DNA of 64,000 bases from an uncultured Mucilaginibacter sp. (lineage in GTDB: Bacteria; Bacteroidota; Bacteroidia; Sphingobacteriales; Sphingobacteriaceae), in assembly GCF_903893715.1 (NCBI RefSeq), contig NZ_CAITNG010000047.1, positions 62,001-126,000 of the forward strand, read 5' to 3'. Numbering within the stretch: the stretch's first letter is position 1; each line of letters opens with the position of its first letter. Made by a program: the position numbers and the translations under genes. The notes under the pieces are model-generated. The model did no database searches. It was not told the DNA's origin and saw only the letters and a program-made list of their open reading frames with translations. This document shows, piece by piece, positions 16,748 through 24,882 of this stretch.

Positions 16748-17722
16748 TTGAACGAGCAAAGGCGCATCATACTCATTTCGTTAATTACCGGTACCTTTTT
16801 AATGGTTGCCAAATTTGCCGCCTACCTTTTAACCTCGTCAAATTTTATATTGACCGATGCCGCCGAGAGCATCGTCAATGTTTTGGCAAGCGCTTTCGCA
16901 TTCTTCAGTATCTATCTTTCGGCACAGCCTCGAGATGAAAACCACCCTTACGGGCACGGAAAAGTGGAGTTTTTCTCTGTTTTTGTCGAGGGCATCCTCA
17001 TCATGATTGCCGCCCTCATGATCATATTTAAATCGGCATTCGGTATTTTTAGCCCCCATCCTATACACGCTATCCTGTTAGGTGCTTTTATCATCGGCAT
17101 AACAGGCATCATCAACGGATTTTTAGGATGGTTCCTCATCCATAAAGGAAAAACGCTGCAATCGATGACATTGGATGCAGATGGTCGGCACCTCATTACC
17201 GATATGATAACCAGTATCGGCCTGGTTGTTGGCCTGGTGCTCATCTACTTTACCCGGTTGGAGATATTGGATAACTTGCTATCCATTTTGGTGGCATTTT
17301 ATATTGGCTATGTTGGATATAAGCTCACCCGAAAATCCATAGCCGGACTAATGGACGAAGCTGACTTTAAAATAGTTGAACATGTTGTGCAGATTTTGAA
17401 CGACAAACGCGACGAAGCCTGGATTGACATTCATAATTTGCGTGCGCAAAAATATGGGAATGAACTACATATCGACTGCCATTTAACCTTGCCAAACTAT
17501 TTCGACCTGAACCGGGTGCACCAGGAAGTGAAAGAGGTGGACGATTTGATAAACAGCCAGGTAAGTATCAAAACTGAGTTTTTTATCCATACCGACCCAT
17601 GCATACCGGAATGTTGCTATTATTGTAACATGCCCGACTGCCTCATACGCACCGAGCCGAAATCGAAAGATATTTTTTGGACCATGGAAAACGTTACCCG
17701 CAATAAAAAACACTTTGAATAG
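16748..17722 (+). CDS. Cation diffusion facilitator family metal/H+ antiporter
   Basis: A 324-residue inner-membrane transporter. Five to six helices span about residues 5-185; metal-site text is TDAAESIVNVLAS in helix 2 and DADGRHLITDMITS in helix 5, and HPYGHGKVEFF lies between helices 2 and 3. The C-terminal cytoplasmic domain (about 205-290) is the usual metal-sensing ferredoxin-like fold. An unusual Cys-rich tail follows, with five Cys in CIPECCYYCNMPDC. It should export Zn, Co, Fe or related divalent ions. Translation starts at TTG 16748; no suitable ATG exists. It is the first gene of a tight run with a Nudix gene, bioA and a ferritin-like gene. Confidence 0.9.
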   Translation: MNEQRRIILISLITGTFLMVAKFAAYLLTSSNFILTDAAESIVNVLASAFAFFSIYLSAQPRDENHPYGHGKVEFFSVFVEGILIMIAALMIIFKSAFGIFSPHPIHAILLGAFIIGITGIINGFLGWFLIHKGKTLQSMTLDADGRHLITDMITSIGLVVGLVLIYFTRLEILDNLLSILVAFYIGYVGYKLTRKSIAGLMDEADFKIVEHVVQILNDKRDEAWIDIHNLRAQKYGNELHIDCHLTLPNYFDLNRVHQEVKEVDDLINSQVSIKTEFFIHTDPCIPECCYYCNMPDCLIRTEPKSKDIFWTMENVTRNKKHFE

Positions 17723-18172
17723 ATGAGCAAGTTTAATGTACGTGTGTATGGCTTATTGATAAACGAAGATAACCAGGTACTCATCAGCGATGAATGGGAG
17801 CGCGGCATGCGTTTTTCCAAATTCCCGGGTGGAGGCCTGGAGTACGGCGAAGGTATGATAGATGGCCTGAAACGTGAATTTATAGAAGAATGTAACCTGG
17901 ATGTTGATGTGGTACAACATTATTATACTACCGATTTTTTTGTAAAGTCGATATTTGGTGATACACAGCTCATCGCGGTTTACTATATCGTAAAAAATAC
18001 CGAACCGGTTAAACTGGCCACTAAAACCAAAGCTTTTGATTTTGATGGCGATACCGAACCACAGCAATCATTCCGCTGGGTTAAAATTGATGAATTAACG
18101 CCGGAAGATGCCACCTTCCCGGTTGATAAATATGTAGTTGAATTATTAAAAGATGGCTATGGACTTAGTTGA
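17723..18172 (+). CDS. Nudix hydrolase
   Basis: A 149-residue cytoplasmic protein whose ATG follows the stop of the transporter with no gap. The Nudix box begins GGGLEYGEGMIDGLKREF and continues IEECNL, matching G-x5-E-x7-R-E-U-x-E-E, residues about 37-59. The family hydrolyses nucleoside diphosphates linked to another moiety with Mg2+; the substrate cannot be told. It overlaps the bioA start by 20 bp. Confidence 0.9.
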   Translation: MSKFNVRVYGLLINEDNQVLISDEWERGMRFSKFPGGGLEYGEGMIDGLKREFIEECNLDVDVVQHYYTTDFFVKSIFGDTQLIAVYYIVKNTEPVKLATKTKAFDFDGDTEPQQSFRWVKIDELTPEDATFPVDKYVVELLKDGYGLS

Positions 18173-19424
18173 ACGCGACCTTGCCGTAATATGGCACCCT
18201 TACACCCAAATGCAAACCGCTTTGCCGCCCATCCCGATAGTAAAGGGGCAAGGCGCTTTGTTGTATGCCGAAGACGGTAAAACCTATATCGACGCTGTAT
18301 CATCCTGGTGGACCAATATCCACGGGCATTCGCACCCGCACATTGCGCAAAAAATATATGAACAGGCACTGCAATTGGAGCATGTGATATTCGCAGGCTT
18401 CACGCATCCCATCGCGGTTGAACTGGCTGAGCGCTTGTTAAAAATCATTCCGAAAAACCAGGGCAAAGTATTTTACTCTGATAACGGCTCAACAGCTGTT
18501 GAAGTTGCCCTTAAAATGTGCCTGCAATACTGGAACAACCAGGGTATTCATCGTACCAAAATATTGGCTTTTAACAACGCCTACCACGGCGATACCTTTG
18601 GCGCCATGGCCGTTAGCGGCCGCAGCGCGTTTACCAAAGCTTTCGACTCGATGTTGTTTGAAGTTGAGTTTATTGACTTGCCGGATGCTGAAAATATTGA
18701 AGGTCTAAAATCCCATATCTCACATCTAAACTCCGAATTAGCCTGCTTTATTTTTGAGCCATTGATACAAGGCTCGGGCGGGATGTTGATGTATGAGGCA
18801 AAATACCTGGATGAACTGATGGCGCATTGCCAAACTGAAGGTGTATTAACCATTGCCGACGAAGTAATGACCGGCTTTGGCCGCACCGGCAAACCCTTCG
18901 CCTGCGACCATCTGCAGCAGCAACCCGATATCATGTGTTTCTCAAAAGGGTTGACCGGTGGCTCGATGGCATTAGGTATAACCACCTGCACGCAGCAAAT
19001 TTATGATGCCTTCCTTTCGGATGATAAATTGAAGACCTTGTTCCACGGGCATTCCTTTACCGCCAACCCCATCGCCTGCACTGCTGCGTCGGCCAGTATG
19101 GATTTGTTTTTACAGCCCGAAACCATGGCCAATATCCAACGCATCGAGGCCAGCCATAAAGCTTTTGGCGCTAAAATAAAATCACATCCTAAACTAAAAG
19201 CCATACGCCAAACGGGCACTATCATTGCGATGGAGTGGGAAACGGGCAGCAATACATCCTACTTTAGCGGCTTGCGCGATAAACTGTACGCCTACTTTTT
19301 AGGCGAGGGCATTATCCTGCGCCCATTGGGTAACATCTTATACATTTTACCGCCATATTGCATAACCGATGCCCAACTGGACTATATTTACGGCAAAATT
19401 GAAGAGGCCTTAGACAAATTTTAA
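18153..19424 (+). CDS. bioA: Adenosylmethionine--8-amino-7-oxononanoate aminotransferase BioA
   Basis: A 423-residue PLP enzyme that uses S-adenosylmethionine as amino donor to convert KAPA to DAPA in biotin synthesis. Family text: IWHPYTQMQTALPPIPI at the N-terminus, SSWWTNIHGHSHPHI, YSDNGSTAVEVALKM for phosphate binding, IADEVMTGFGRTGKPFACD, and the Schiff-base Lys265 in CFSKGLTGGSMALG. Start is ATG 18153 or ATG 18159, both inside the Nudix gene. Its TAA overlaps the ATG of the ferritin-like gene by one base. Other bio genes are not in the window, so bioA is separated from any main biotin cluster. Confidence 0.95.
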   Translation: MAMDLVERDLAVIWHPYTQMQTALPPIPIVKGQGALLYAEDGKTYIDAVSSWWTNIHGHSHPHIAQKIYEQALQLEHVIFAGFTHPIAVELAERLLKIIPKNQGKVFYSDNGSTAVEVALKMCLQYWNNQGIHRTKILAFNNAYHGDTFGAMAVSGRSAFTKAFDSMLFEVEFIDLPDAENIEGLKSHISHLNSELACFIFEPLIQGSGGMLMYEAKYLDELMAHCQTEGVLTIADEVMTGFGRTGKPFACDHLQQQPDIMCFSKGLTGGSMALGITTCTQQIYDAFLSDDKLKTLFHGHSFTANPIACTAASASMDLFLQPETMANIQRIEASHKAFGAKIKSHPKLKAIRQTGTIIAMEWETGSNTSYFSGLRDKLYAYFLGEGIILRPLGNILYILPPYCITDAQLDYIYGKIEEALDKF

Positions 19425-20041
19425 TGGAGAACTTACTGAATACCATAGTAGCTGATAATGGTTTACATGCGCGTTGGCTAAACACGCTTTCGCTGATGGA
19501 AAATACCGGCGCGCGCAAAATTTCGGCCAGCGAGGATATGGCGACCGTTACCTATATCATCCTCAAACACGCGGCTGAAGAACACCGCCACGCTTTCTAC
19601 CTCAAAAAGCAATTGGAGAAAGTAGGGAATGACCTTTGCCCAACTTATGCCACCCGGTATCTGATAGCCCCTGCCCAAAGCAAATACTACCTTAACCTGC
19701 TGGATGTTGAAGTTTGCCGTTACCTAAAAACAGAGCTGAAACTGAGTGGCCGGGACCTGCGTTTCGCCGCATACCTTTTAGTTACATACGCCATCGAAGT
19801 GCGTGCGGACGAGCTTTACCCGGTTTACCAAACTGCTCTGGATGCCGCGGGAAGCAAGGTCAACGTAAAATCCATCATCCTGGAAGAAGAAGGACACTTG
19901 GAAGAAATGATCAACCAGCTCAAAGCCTTCTCACCGGATTGGCAAACACACGCCAACAAAGCCGTTGAAATAGAGTCGGGTTTATTTAATAATTGGATTG
20001 AAGGGTTGAAGAAAGAAGTGTTACTGGGAGTAGCAAACTAA
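19424..20041 (+). CDS. Ferritin-like (probable di-metal) protein coupled to bioA
   Basis: A 205-residue, mostly helical protein without signal peptide; I do not recognise a named family. The pattern of possible metal ligands fits a ferritin-like four-helix bundle: Glu26, then Glu53-x-x-His56 in AAEEHRHAFY, then Glu125 in TYAIEVRADELY, then Glu155-x-x-His158 in LEEEGHLEEM. The spacing of about 27-30 residues between each single Glu and the following ExxH is that of di-iron oxygenases and ferritins. Its ATG overlaps the bioA stop (TAATG), so the two are probably translated together. A role in biotin or fatty-acyl precursor chemistry is an inference from that coupling only. Confidence 0.65.
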   Translation: MENLLNTIVADNGLHARWLNTLSLMENTGARKISASEDMATVTYIILKHAAEEHRHAFYLKKQLEKVGNDLCPTYATRYLIAPAQSKYYLNLLDVEVCRYLKTELKLSGRDLRFAAYLLVTYAIEVRADELYPVYQTALDAAGSKVNVKSIILEEEGHLEEMINQLKAFSPDWQTHANKAVEIESGLFNNWIEGLKKEVLLGVAN

Positions 20042-20056
20042 ACTTATTAATAAAAG

Positions 20057-20164
20057 CGTCATTGCGAGGAACGAAGCAACCTCTGCGCGATAGGTCTCAG
20101 ATATGTGTCCTCGACATGTATGTGCAGAGATTGCTTCTCCGCTAGCCAACGGATCGCAATGACG
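20057..20164. repeat. REP-like imperfect palindrome (CGTCATTGCGAGG type)
   Basis: The left end CGTCATTGCGAGGAACGAAG and the right end GGATCGCAATGACG are inverted copies, with inner arms CAACCTCTGC and GCAGAGATTG also pairing. I recognise CGTCATTGCGAGGAACGAAG as a sequence common in many Bacteroidota intergenic regions. It sits between convergent genes and could also act as a transcript-end hairpin. It has no coding content. Confidence 0.8.
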
Positions 20165-20171
20165 TGGTCAC

Positions 20172-20957
20172 TTACACGTATATCTCCCCCTTCAAATAAG
20201 TAACCGCTTTGCCGCTCATCAGCACGCGCTCACCTTTGTTCTCGCACCATAACTCACCTTTGCGGGAAGATATTTGATAAGCGTGCAATTTATCCTCGCC
20301 TAACTTTCTGGCCCAATACGGTATCAAATTACAATGCGCCGAGCCCGTTACCGGATCCTCATTTATCCCAGCCGATGGCGCGAAGAAGCGCGATACAAAA
20401 TCAACCGTATCGCCGACAGCGGTAACAATAACGCCAATGGTATCCACTTTGCCCATCAGGTTAAAATCAGGTTTCATATCGCGTATATCTTGTTCGCTTT
20501 CGTAAACCAAAAAGTAATCACGACTCTTTAGTATCTCTACGGGCGGTTTCCCGCCCAGCGACTCAATAAGGTGAGGCGGAGCTGCAACAGGCTGTGGTGG
20601 CCTGCTCGGGAAATTGAGCGTGTATTTATCACCGTTTTTCGTTACTGTCAGCGTGCCGGCCTTTTGCGTATAAAAGTTGATGGTTTTTTCGGCATAGCCC
20701 AACTCGGTAAACAAAATATGCGCCGAAGCGAGCGTAGCGTGCCCGCAAAGATCTATCTCATACTCCGGCGTAAACCAGCGCAGACCGTAACCATCGCCCT
20801 GTTTTACAAAATAGGCGGTTTCGGCAAGGTTGTTCTCGGTGGCAATTTTCTGCATGGTGGCTTCGGGCAGCCATTCGGTCAACGGACAAATTGCTGCGGG
20901 GTTACCGCCAAAAAGCTGGTCGGTAAAGGCATCGGCCTGGTAAATTGGGATAGTCAT
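20172..20957 (-). CDS. PhzF family isomerase-like protein
   Basis: A 261-residue cytoplasmic protein of the PhzF/diaminopimelate-epimerase fold with two similar halves. The first half has QADAFTDQLFGGNPAAICP and the catalytic Glu46 in NNLAETAYF; the middle has EIDLCGHATLASAH; the second half has INEDPVTGSAHCNLIPYW. PhzF isomerises a diene acid in phenazine synthesis, but most homologues, including likely this one, have no known substrate and no phenazine genes nearby. Confidence 0.9.
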   Translation of the reverse strand: MTIPIYQADAFTDQLFGGNPAAICPLTEWLPEATMQKIATENNLAETAYFVKQGDGYGLRWFTPEYEIDLCGHATLASAHILFTELGYAEKTINFYTQKAGTLTVTKNGDKYTLNFPSRPPQPVAAPPHLIESLGGKPPVEILKSRDYFLVYESEQDIRDMKPDFNLMGKVDTIGVIVTAVGDTVDFVSRFFAPSAGINEDPVTGSAHCNLIPYWARKLGEDKLHAYQISSRKGELWCENKGERVLMSGKAVTYLKGEIYV

Positions 20958-20992
20958 AATAGTAAAAAAATGATGGGCTAAGTTAAAGAATG

Positions 20993-21087
20993 TTAACCAC
21001 AGAGATGCACAGAGATTTTAACAGAGTTAACAGAAAAGTAAATCAGCGTCGCTCTGTGTTTCCTCACTCAGTGAACTTTGTGGTTAA
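20993..21087. repeat. ACCACAGAG-type dispersed repeat
   Basis: TTAACCAC at 20993-21000 and GTGGTTAA at 21080-21087 are exact inverted ends. Between them are word repeats ACAGAGATGC, ACAGAGATTTTA, ACAGAGTTA and, inverted, CTCTGTGTTTCCTC. I know near-identical sequences as a frequent intergenic repeat in many bacterial genomes. It lies downstream of both rpoD and before the PhzF gene start. Confidence 0.7.
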
Positions 21088-21104
21088 AAAATAAGATAGG
21101 GAGG

Positions 21105-21965
21105 CTATCCTAAATACGATTTCAATATCTTGCTTCTCGATGTATGCCTCAAACGCTGCAGGGCCTTGTCCTTGATCTGTCGTACACGCTCGCGGGTGAG
21201 GTTGAACTTCTCGCCGATCTCTTCTAACGAAAGCGGCGAACTGCCTCCCAAACCAAAGAATAACACTACAATTTCGCGCTCGCGCTCGGTTAAGGTGGAT
21301 AACGAACGTTTTATCTCTTCCGACAATGACTCATTAATAAGGTTAAAATCGGTATTCGGCTCGTGGTTTTCCAATACGTCCAACAACGTATTCTCTTCAC
21401 CTTGCACAAACGGCGCGTCCATGGATACATGTCGGCCCGAGTTGCTGAGCGTATCCGAAATTTTATCAACGGTGGTCTCCAATATATCGGCCAGTTCTTC
21501 CGGCGATGGCTCACGCTCATATTCCTGCTCCAGTTTGCTGAAAGCCTTGCTGATCTTGCTCAGCGAACCTACCTGATTCAAAGGCAAACGCACAATACGC
21601 GATTGCTCGGCAATAGCCTGTAATATGCTCTGCCGTATCCACCAAACCGCGTACGATATAAATTTAAAACCCTTCGTCTCATCGAAACGTTTGGCGGCTT
21701 TTATCAAACCTAAGTTACCTTCGTTGATCAAATCGCCCAGCGTAAGGCCCTGGTTTTGGTATTGTTTAGCTACCGATACCACAAAACGTAAGTTGGTTTT
21801 GGTGAGGCGTTCCAATGCGGCCTGGTCGCCTTCACGTATCTTTTGCGCAAGTATTACTTCTTCTTCGGCAGTTATCAGGTCAACCTTACCAATTTCGTGC
21901 AGGTATTTGTCGAGCGATTGCGACTCACGGTTGGTAATGGATTGGGTTATTTTGAGTTGTCTCAT
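21105..21965 (-). CDS. rpoD: Primary RNA polymerase sigma factor RpoD (Bacteroidota type)
   Basis: A 286-residue group 1 sigma factor without region 1.1, which is the usual form in Bacteroidota. Region 1.2 is [18 protein letters not shown], region 2 includes [36 protein letters not shown] and the -10 recognition text [13 protein letters not shown]; region 3 follows, and region 4 ends with [19 protein letters not shown]. It directs the core polymerase to TAnnTTTG-type housekeeping promoters, several of which are visible in this window. It is monocistronic with a long AT-rich upstream region shared with the divergent DUF2975 operon. Confidence 0.97.
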   Translation of the reverse strand: MRQLKITQSITNRESQSLDKYLHEIGKVDLITAEEEVILAQKIREGDQAALERLTKTNLRFVVSVAKQYQNQGLTLGDLINEGNLGLIKAAKRFDETKGFKFISYAVWWIRQSILQAIAEQSRIVRLPLNQVGSLSKISKAFSKLEQEYEREPSPEELADILETTVDKISDTLSNSGRHVSMDAPFVQGEENTLLDVLENHEPNTDFNLINESLSEEIKRSLSTLTEREREIVVLFFGLGGSSPLSLEEIGEKFNLTRERVRQIKDKALQRLRHTSRSKILKSYLG

Positions 21966-22180
21966 CTGTTAGATATACGCGCTATTCTGATTATACAATA
22001 CAACGTGCAATAATATGAAAATGTTGCTAAAAATTAACATTCCAAGCCAATTGCGAAAAAAAATTTACTAACATATTACCTGATTTCAACAACCCGATTT
22101 AAAATAAAAATTTATTGTTTTGCAATAAATTAAAAAATTGTTTTTATCATTGTAAAACCAAATAAAATACGTAACAGGTT

Positions 22181-22810
22181 ATGAATAAATGGAGTGGGGC
22201 TTTAAAGTCAGTCGGCAACTGGTTTATGCCGGTATCGCAAATAAAAGGGTCGTTTGTTATTATGGTATCATTGTATGCTCTTTTTTTGATGTCCGATATG
22301 GGAAGTTATTTTACTATGCAACGTTCCGTATTATTAGAAAATAAGCATACCGGCGGTACAGTCGCACTTAAAGGGGTTAAATACACGGTGCCTTTTATCA
22401 CTTCTAAAACCAAAGTTGATTTTCAAGGAAATGGCTTGATTGATTTCCTATTTCTGAGCGGCGGGGAGCACGACGAATGTTTTGTGAGTTTCTTTTTGAA
22501 AGCAGCGACAAGTATTTTTGCCATTATATTGATTTTACTCTTCGATTTCTCAGACCCATTTAACCATCGGCTTTATTGGCGGTTTAACACCTTGTGTTAT
22601 CTTGCCATTGGGATAATAGTTGTCGACTATGCCAAATATTTGTACACCACGCAATGGGTTAATAAAGCCATACAAGATGACGCCAGCTTTCATTATGACG
22701 GAAACTTTAACCTTTTTTATTTTATTGGCGGCCTATGGGTAATACGGACTATTTTGGCATTTTACAATACGGCAGTAAAAACACAACAAGAAGCCGAACT
22801 AACCATCTAA
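22181..22810 (+). CDS. DUF2975-like membrane protein (first of paralogous pair)
   Basis: A 209-residue integral membrane protein with about four helices (near residues 22-42, 105-125, 138-155 and 180-197). It ends QQEAELTI, almost the same tail as its neighbour, QKETELTI. The four-helix layout, the tail and the following small XRE-type regulator fit the DUF2975 family, which is usually paired with a YozG-like regulator. Molecular function is unknown. It is separated by 4 bp from the second copy; the two proteins have diverged strongly outside the termini. Confidence 0.65.
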   Translation: MNKWSGALKSVGNWFMPVSQIKGSFVIMVSLYALFLMSDMGSYFTMQRSVLLENKHTGGTVALKGVKYTVPFITSKTKVDFQGNGLIDFLFLSGGEHDECFVSFFLKAATSIFAIILILLFDFSDPFNHRLYWRFNTLCYLAIGIIVVDYAKYLYTTQWVNKAIQDDASFHYDGNFNLFYFIGGLWVIRTILAFYNTAVKTQQEAELTI

Positions 22811-22814
22811 ACCC

Positions 22815-23474
22815 ATGAAAAAACTAACCCTGTTTGGCCGCGACATTGAATTTTTTTGGGGTGAGCGCAAAGCGAGCACTAAACCGATAGAAATATGGCC
22901 GTTCTTTCTGGTCGTAACTTTCTTTTTGTTTTTTACGATAAGCGATGCGTACGATAGCTCGAAAAGCACCATGCGGATACCCGTATTAACGCCTACCGCG
23001 CAAGCTACAGATTATAAAGAACACGCTTTGGCCAACCATAACCTCTTTGTAACAGGCGATGGTACGGGAACATTGGTATGGCACCCGCAAAGCATATGGC
23101 AGGCCCTCATCCTGAAAATGACCAGTACCGATAACCTCAACTTTATGGATATTTTCCATATCGGGCTGTTGTACCTGTTTGTTTTGATATTCTATCTGAT
23201 GACACGGCAGGGAAAAGGTACCTTAACCTTCTCCAAAAAAGTAAGCAACGGTTTCCGTTATATCTTTTTCCTGCTTGCCATCACCGGCCCATTGGAGTAT
23301 GAGAAGTATAAATTGCTGAACAGTTACGTACAGTACATCACCAACGGGCAGTTCAGGCTGCCCGAAGAAACAATCCATTGGTATTACTTTTACCTCGGCA
23401 TCATGCTCATAGTTTTAAGCCGCTTTACCGACCGGGCCGCCGAACTGCAAAAAGAAACCGAACTAACCATCTAA
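22815..23474 (+). CDS. DUF2975-like membrane protein (second of paralogous pair)
   Basis: A 219-residue membrane protein with about four helices (near residues 28-45, 110-135, 148-163 and 185-205) and an extracytoplasmic segment around residues 50-105. It shares gene order, length and the C-terminal LQKETELTI with the preceding gene, indicating an old tandem duplication. It is followed after 3 bp by a small DNA-binding protein gene, the usual DUF2975 arrangement. Confidence 0.65.
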   Translation: MKKLTLFGRDIEFFWGERKASTKPIEIWPFFLVVTFFLFFTISDAYDSSKSTMRIPVLTPTAQATDYKEHALANHNLFVTGDGTGTLVWHPQSIWQALILKMTSTDNLNFMDIFHIGLLYLFVLIFYLMTRQGKGTLTFSKKVSNGFRYIFFLLAITGPLEYEKYKLLNSYVQYITNGQFRLPEETIHWYYFYLGIMLIVLSRFTDRAAELQKETELTI

Positions 23475-23477
23475 ATC

Positions 23478-23681
23478 ATGCCTATTGTTATAAACCTGGA
23501 TGTGATGATGGCGCGGCGCAAAATGTCGCTAAACGAGCTAAGCGCGCGGGTGGGTATTACGCTGTCCAATTTGTCCATCCTAAAAACGGGTAAAGCCAAA
23601 GCCATCCGCCTCGAAACCCTCGAAGCCATTTGCAAAGCGCTGGATTGCCAGCCGGGGGATATTTTAGAATATGTTGATTAG
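23478..23681 (+). CDS. YozG-like XRE family transcriptional regulator
   Basis: A 67-residue protein that is essentially one Cro/CI helix-turn-helix: MARRKMSLNELSARVGIT, NLSILKTGKAKAIRLETLEAI, then CQPGDILEYVD. Such short regulators are the standard partner of DUF2975 membrane proteins and probably control the same operon, possibly by responding to the membrane protein; that mode is inference. It is the last gene of the three-gene unit. Confidence 0.85.
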   Translation: MPIVINLDVMMARRKMSLNELSARVGITLSNLSILKTGKAKAIRLETLEAICKALDCQPGDILEYVD

Positions 23682-23687
23682 GAGAGT

Positions 23688-23768
23688 GGTTGATAGGGTT
23701 GACTAAGTTGATTGAGTTAACTTGGATTAATAATTTCGGACTTCTGACTTAGGACTCCAGACTAATAT
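23688..23768. repeat. Two degenerate word arrays (9-bp GTTGANNNN and 7-bp GACTNNN)
   Basis: GTTGATAGG, GTTGACTAA, GTTGATTGA and GTTAACTTG run in 9-bp steps, followed by GACTTCT, GACTTAG, GACTCCA and GACTAAT in 7-bp steps. There is no gene in the 149-bp gap other than these arrays and the upstream region of the aldo/keto reductase. Confidence 0.6.
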
Positions 23769-23830
23769 TAATACACCGCAGGATAGTTTATATCAGTTTA
23801 AATTTTATTTTTACCCGCAAATCTATTCCA

Positions 23831-24820
23831 ATGACCTATATTCCTGCTTCAAACAGATATTCCAATATGCTGTACCGCCGTTGCGGTAACAGCGGTATCA
23901 AACTTTCGGCCGTGTCGCTGGGCCTGTGGCATAACTTTGGCGATGTGGATACCATGTCGACGTACCGCAAAACCCTGCACACCGCGTTCGATAGCGGCAT
24001 CACCCATTTCGATTTGGCCAACAATTACGGTCCGCCTCCGGGCTCGGCCGAGATCAATTTTGGCAGGATATTGAAAGAAGATTTTGCTTCGCACCGCGAC
24101 GAGATGATCATCAGCACCAAAGCCGGTTACTATATGTGGGAAGGCCCTTACGGCGAATGGGGTTCCAAAAAGAACCTGGTTGCCAGCCTTAACCAAAGCC
24201 TGAAACGCATGGACCTGGACTATGTGGATATATACTACCACCACCGCCCCGACCCCGATACACCATTATACGAAACCATGTCGGCCCTCGATTTGATCGT
24301 TCGCCAGGGCAAGGCTTTGTATGTGGGCATATCCAACTATAAACCAAAGGAAGCCGCCGAGGCCATCAAAATATTAAAAGAATTAGGCACACCCTGCCTT
24401 ATCCACCAGCCCAAATACTCTATGTTCGAGCGTTGGGTGGAAGATGGCTTGTTAGAGTTGTTAGGTAAAGAAGGCGTAGGCTGCATTCCGTTTTCACCTT
24501 TGGCACAGGGTTTATTGACAAATAAATACCTGTCGGGTATCCCGACCGATTCGCGGGTGGCAAAAGGCGTTGGTTTCTTAACAGAAAACAACCTGACCGA
24601 AGCACGCCTGTCGCAAATAAAACGCCTAAACGATATTGCATTAGAACGCGGCCAAAGCTTGGCCCAAATGGCACTGGCTTGGATATTAAGGCACGATGAG
24701 GTAACCACGGTATTGATCGGCGCCAGTCGCCCCGAGCAACTTACCGACTCGCTGAAATGCTTAGATAACATCAAATTTAGCACCGAGGAATTGGCTAAGA
24801 TAGAGGAGATATTAAAGTAA
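23831..24820 (+). CDS. Aldo/keto reductase, YghZ/GPR type
   Basis: A 329-residue NADPH-dependent reductase. The catalytic tetrad is visible: Asp and Tyr in THFDLANNYGPPPGSAE, Lys in IISTKAGYYMW, and His in YVDIYYHHRPD. GPPPGSAE and the DIYYHHRPDP text fit the YghZ group that reduces L-glyceraldehyde 3-phosphate and methylglyoxal. IGASRPEQL near the C-terminus binds the cofactor. It is followed closely by a Gfo/Idh/MocA oxidoreductase, so the two may form a sugar-modifying pair. Confidence 0.9.
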   Translation: MTYIPASNRYSNMLYRRCGNSGIKLSAVSLGLWHNFGDVDTMSTYRKTLHTAFDSGITHFDLANNYGPPPGSAEINFGRILKEDFASHRDEMIISTKAGYYMWEGPYGEWGSKKNLVASLNQSLKRMDLDYVDIYYHHRPDPDTPLYETMSALDLIVRQGKALYVGISNYKPKEAAEAIKILKELGTPCLIHQPKYSMFERWVEDGLLELLGKEGVGCIPFSPLAQGLLTNKYLSGIPTDSRVAKGVGFLTENNLTEARLSQIKRLNDIALERGQSLAQMALAWILRHDEVTTVLIGASRPEQLTDSLKCLDNIKFSTEELAKIEEILK

Positions 24821-24849
24821 GATGGAGTTGGTTAGCCGACAGACACCAA

Positions 24850-24882
24850 TCAACTAATGAACTAATGAACCAACAAACTATA
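24850..24882. repeat. AATGAACN word array overlapping a start codon
   Basis: CAATCAACT, AATGAACT and AATGAACC form an array in which the second AATGAAC supplies the ATG (24865) of the next gene, so that its first codons (MNQQ) derive from the array. Confidence 0.5.

Noticed and set aside
20056..20165. REP palindrome as a tRNA-like or structured RNA gene
   Set aside because: No cloverleaf or conserved RNA motif is present; end sequences fit a known repeat type.
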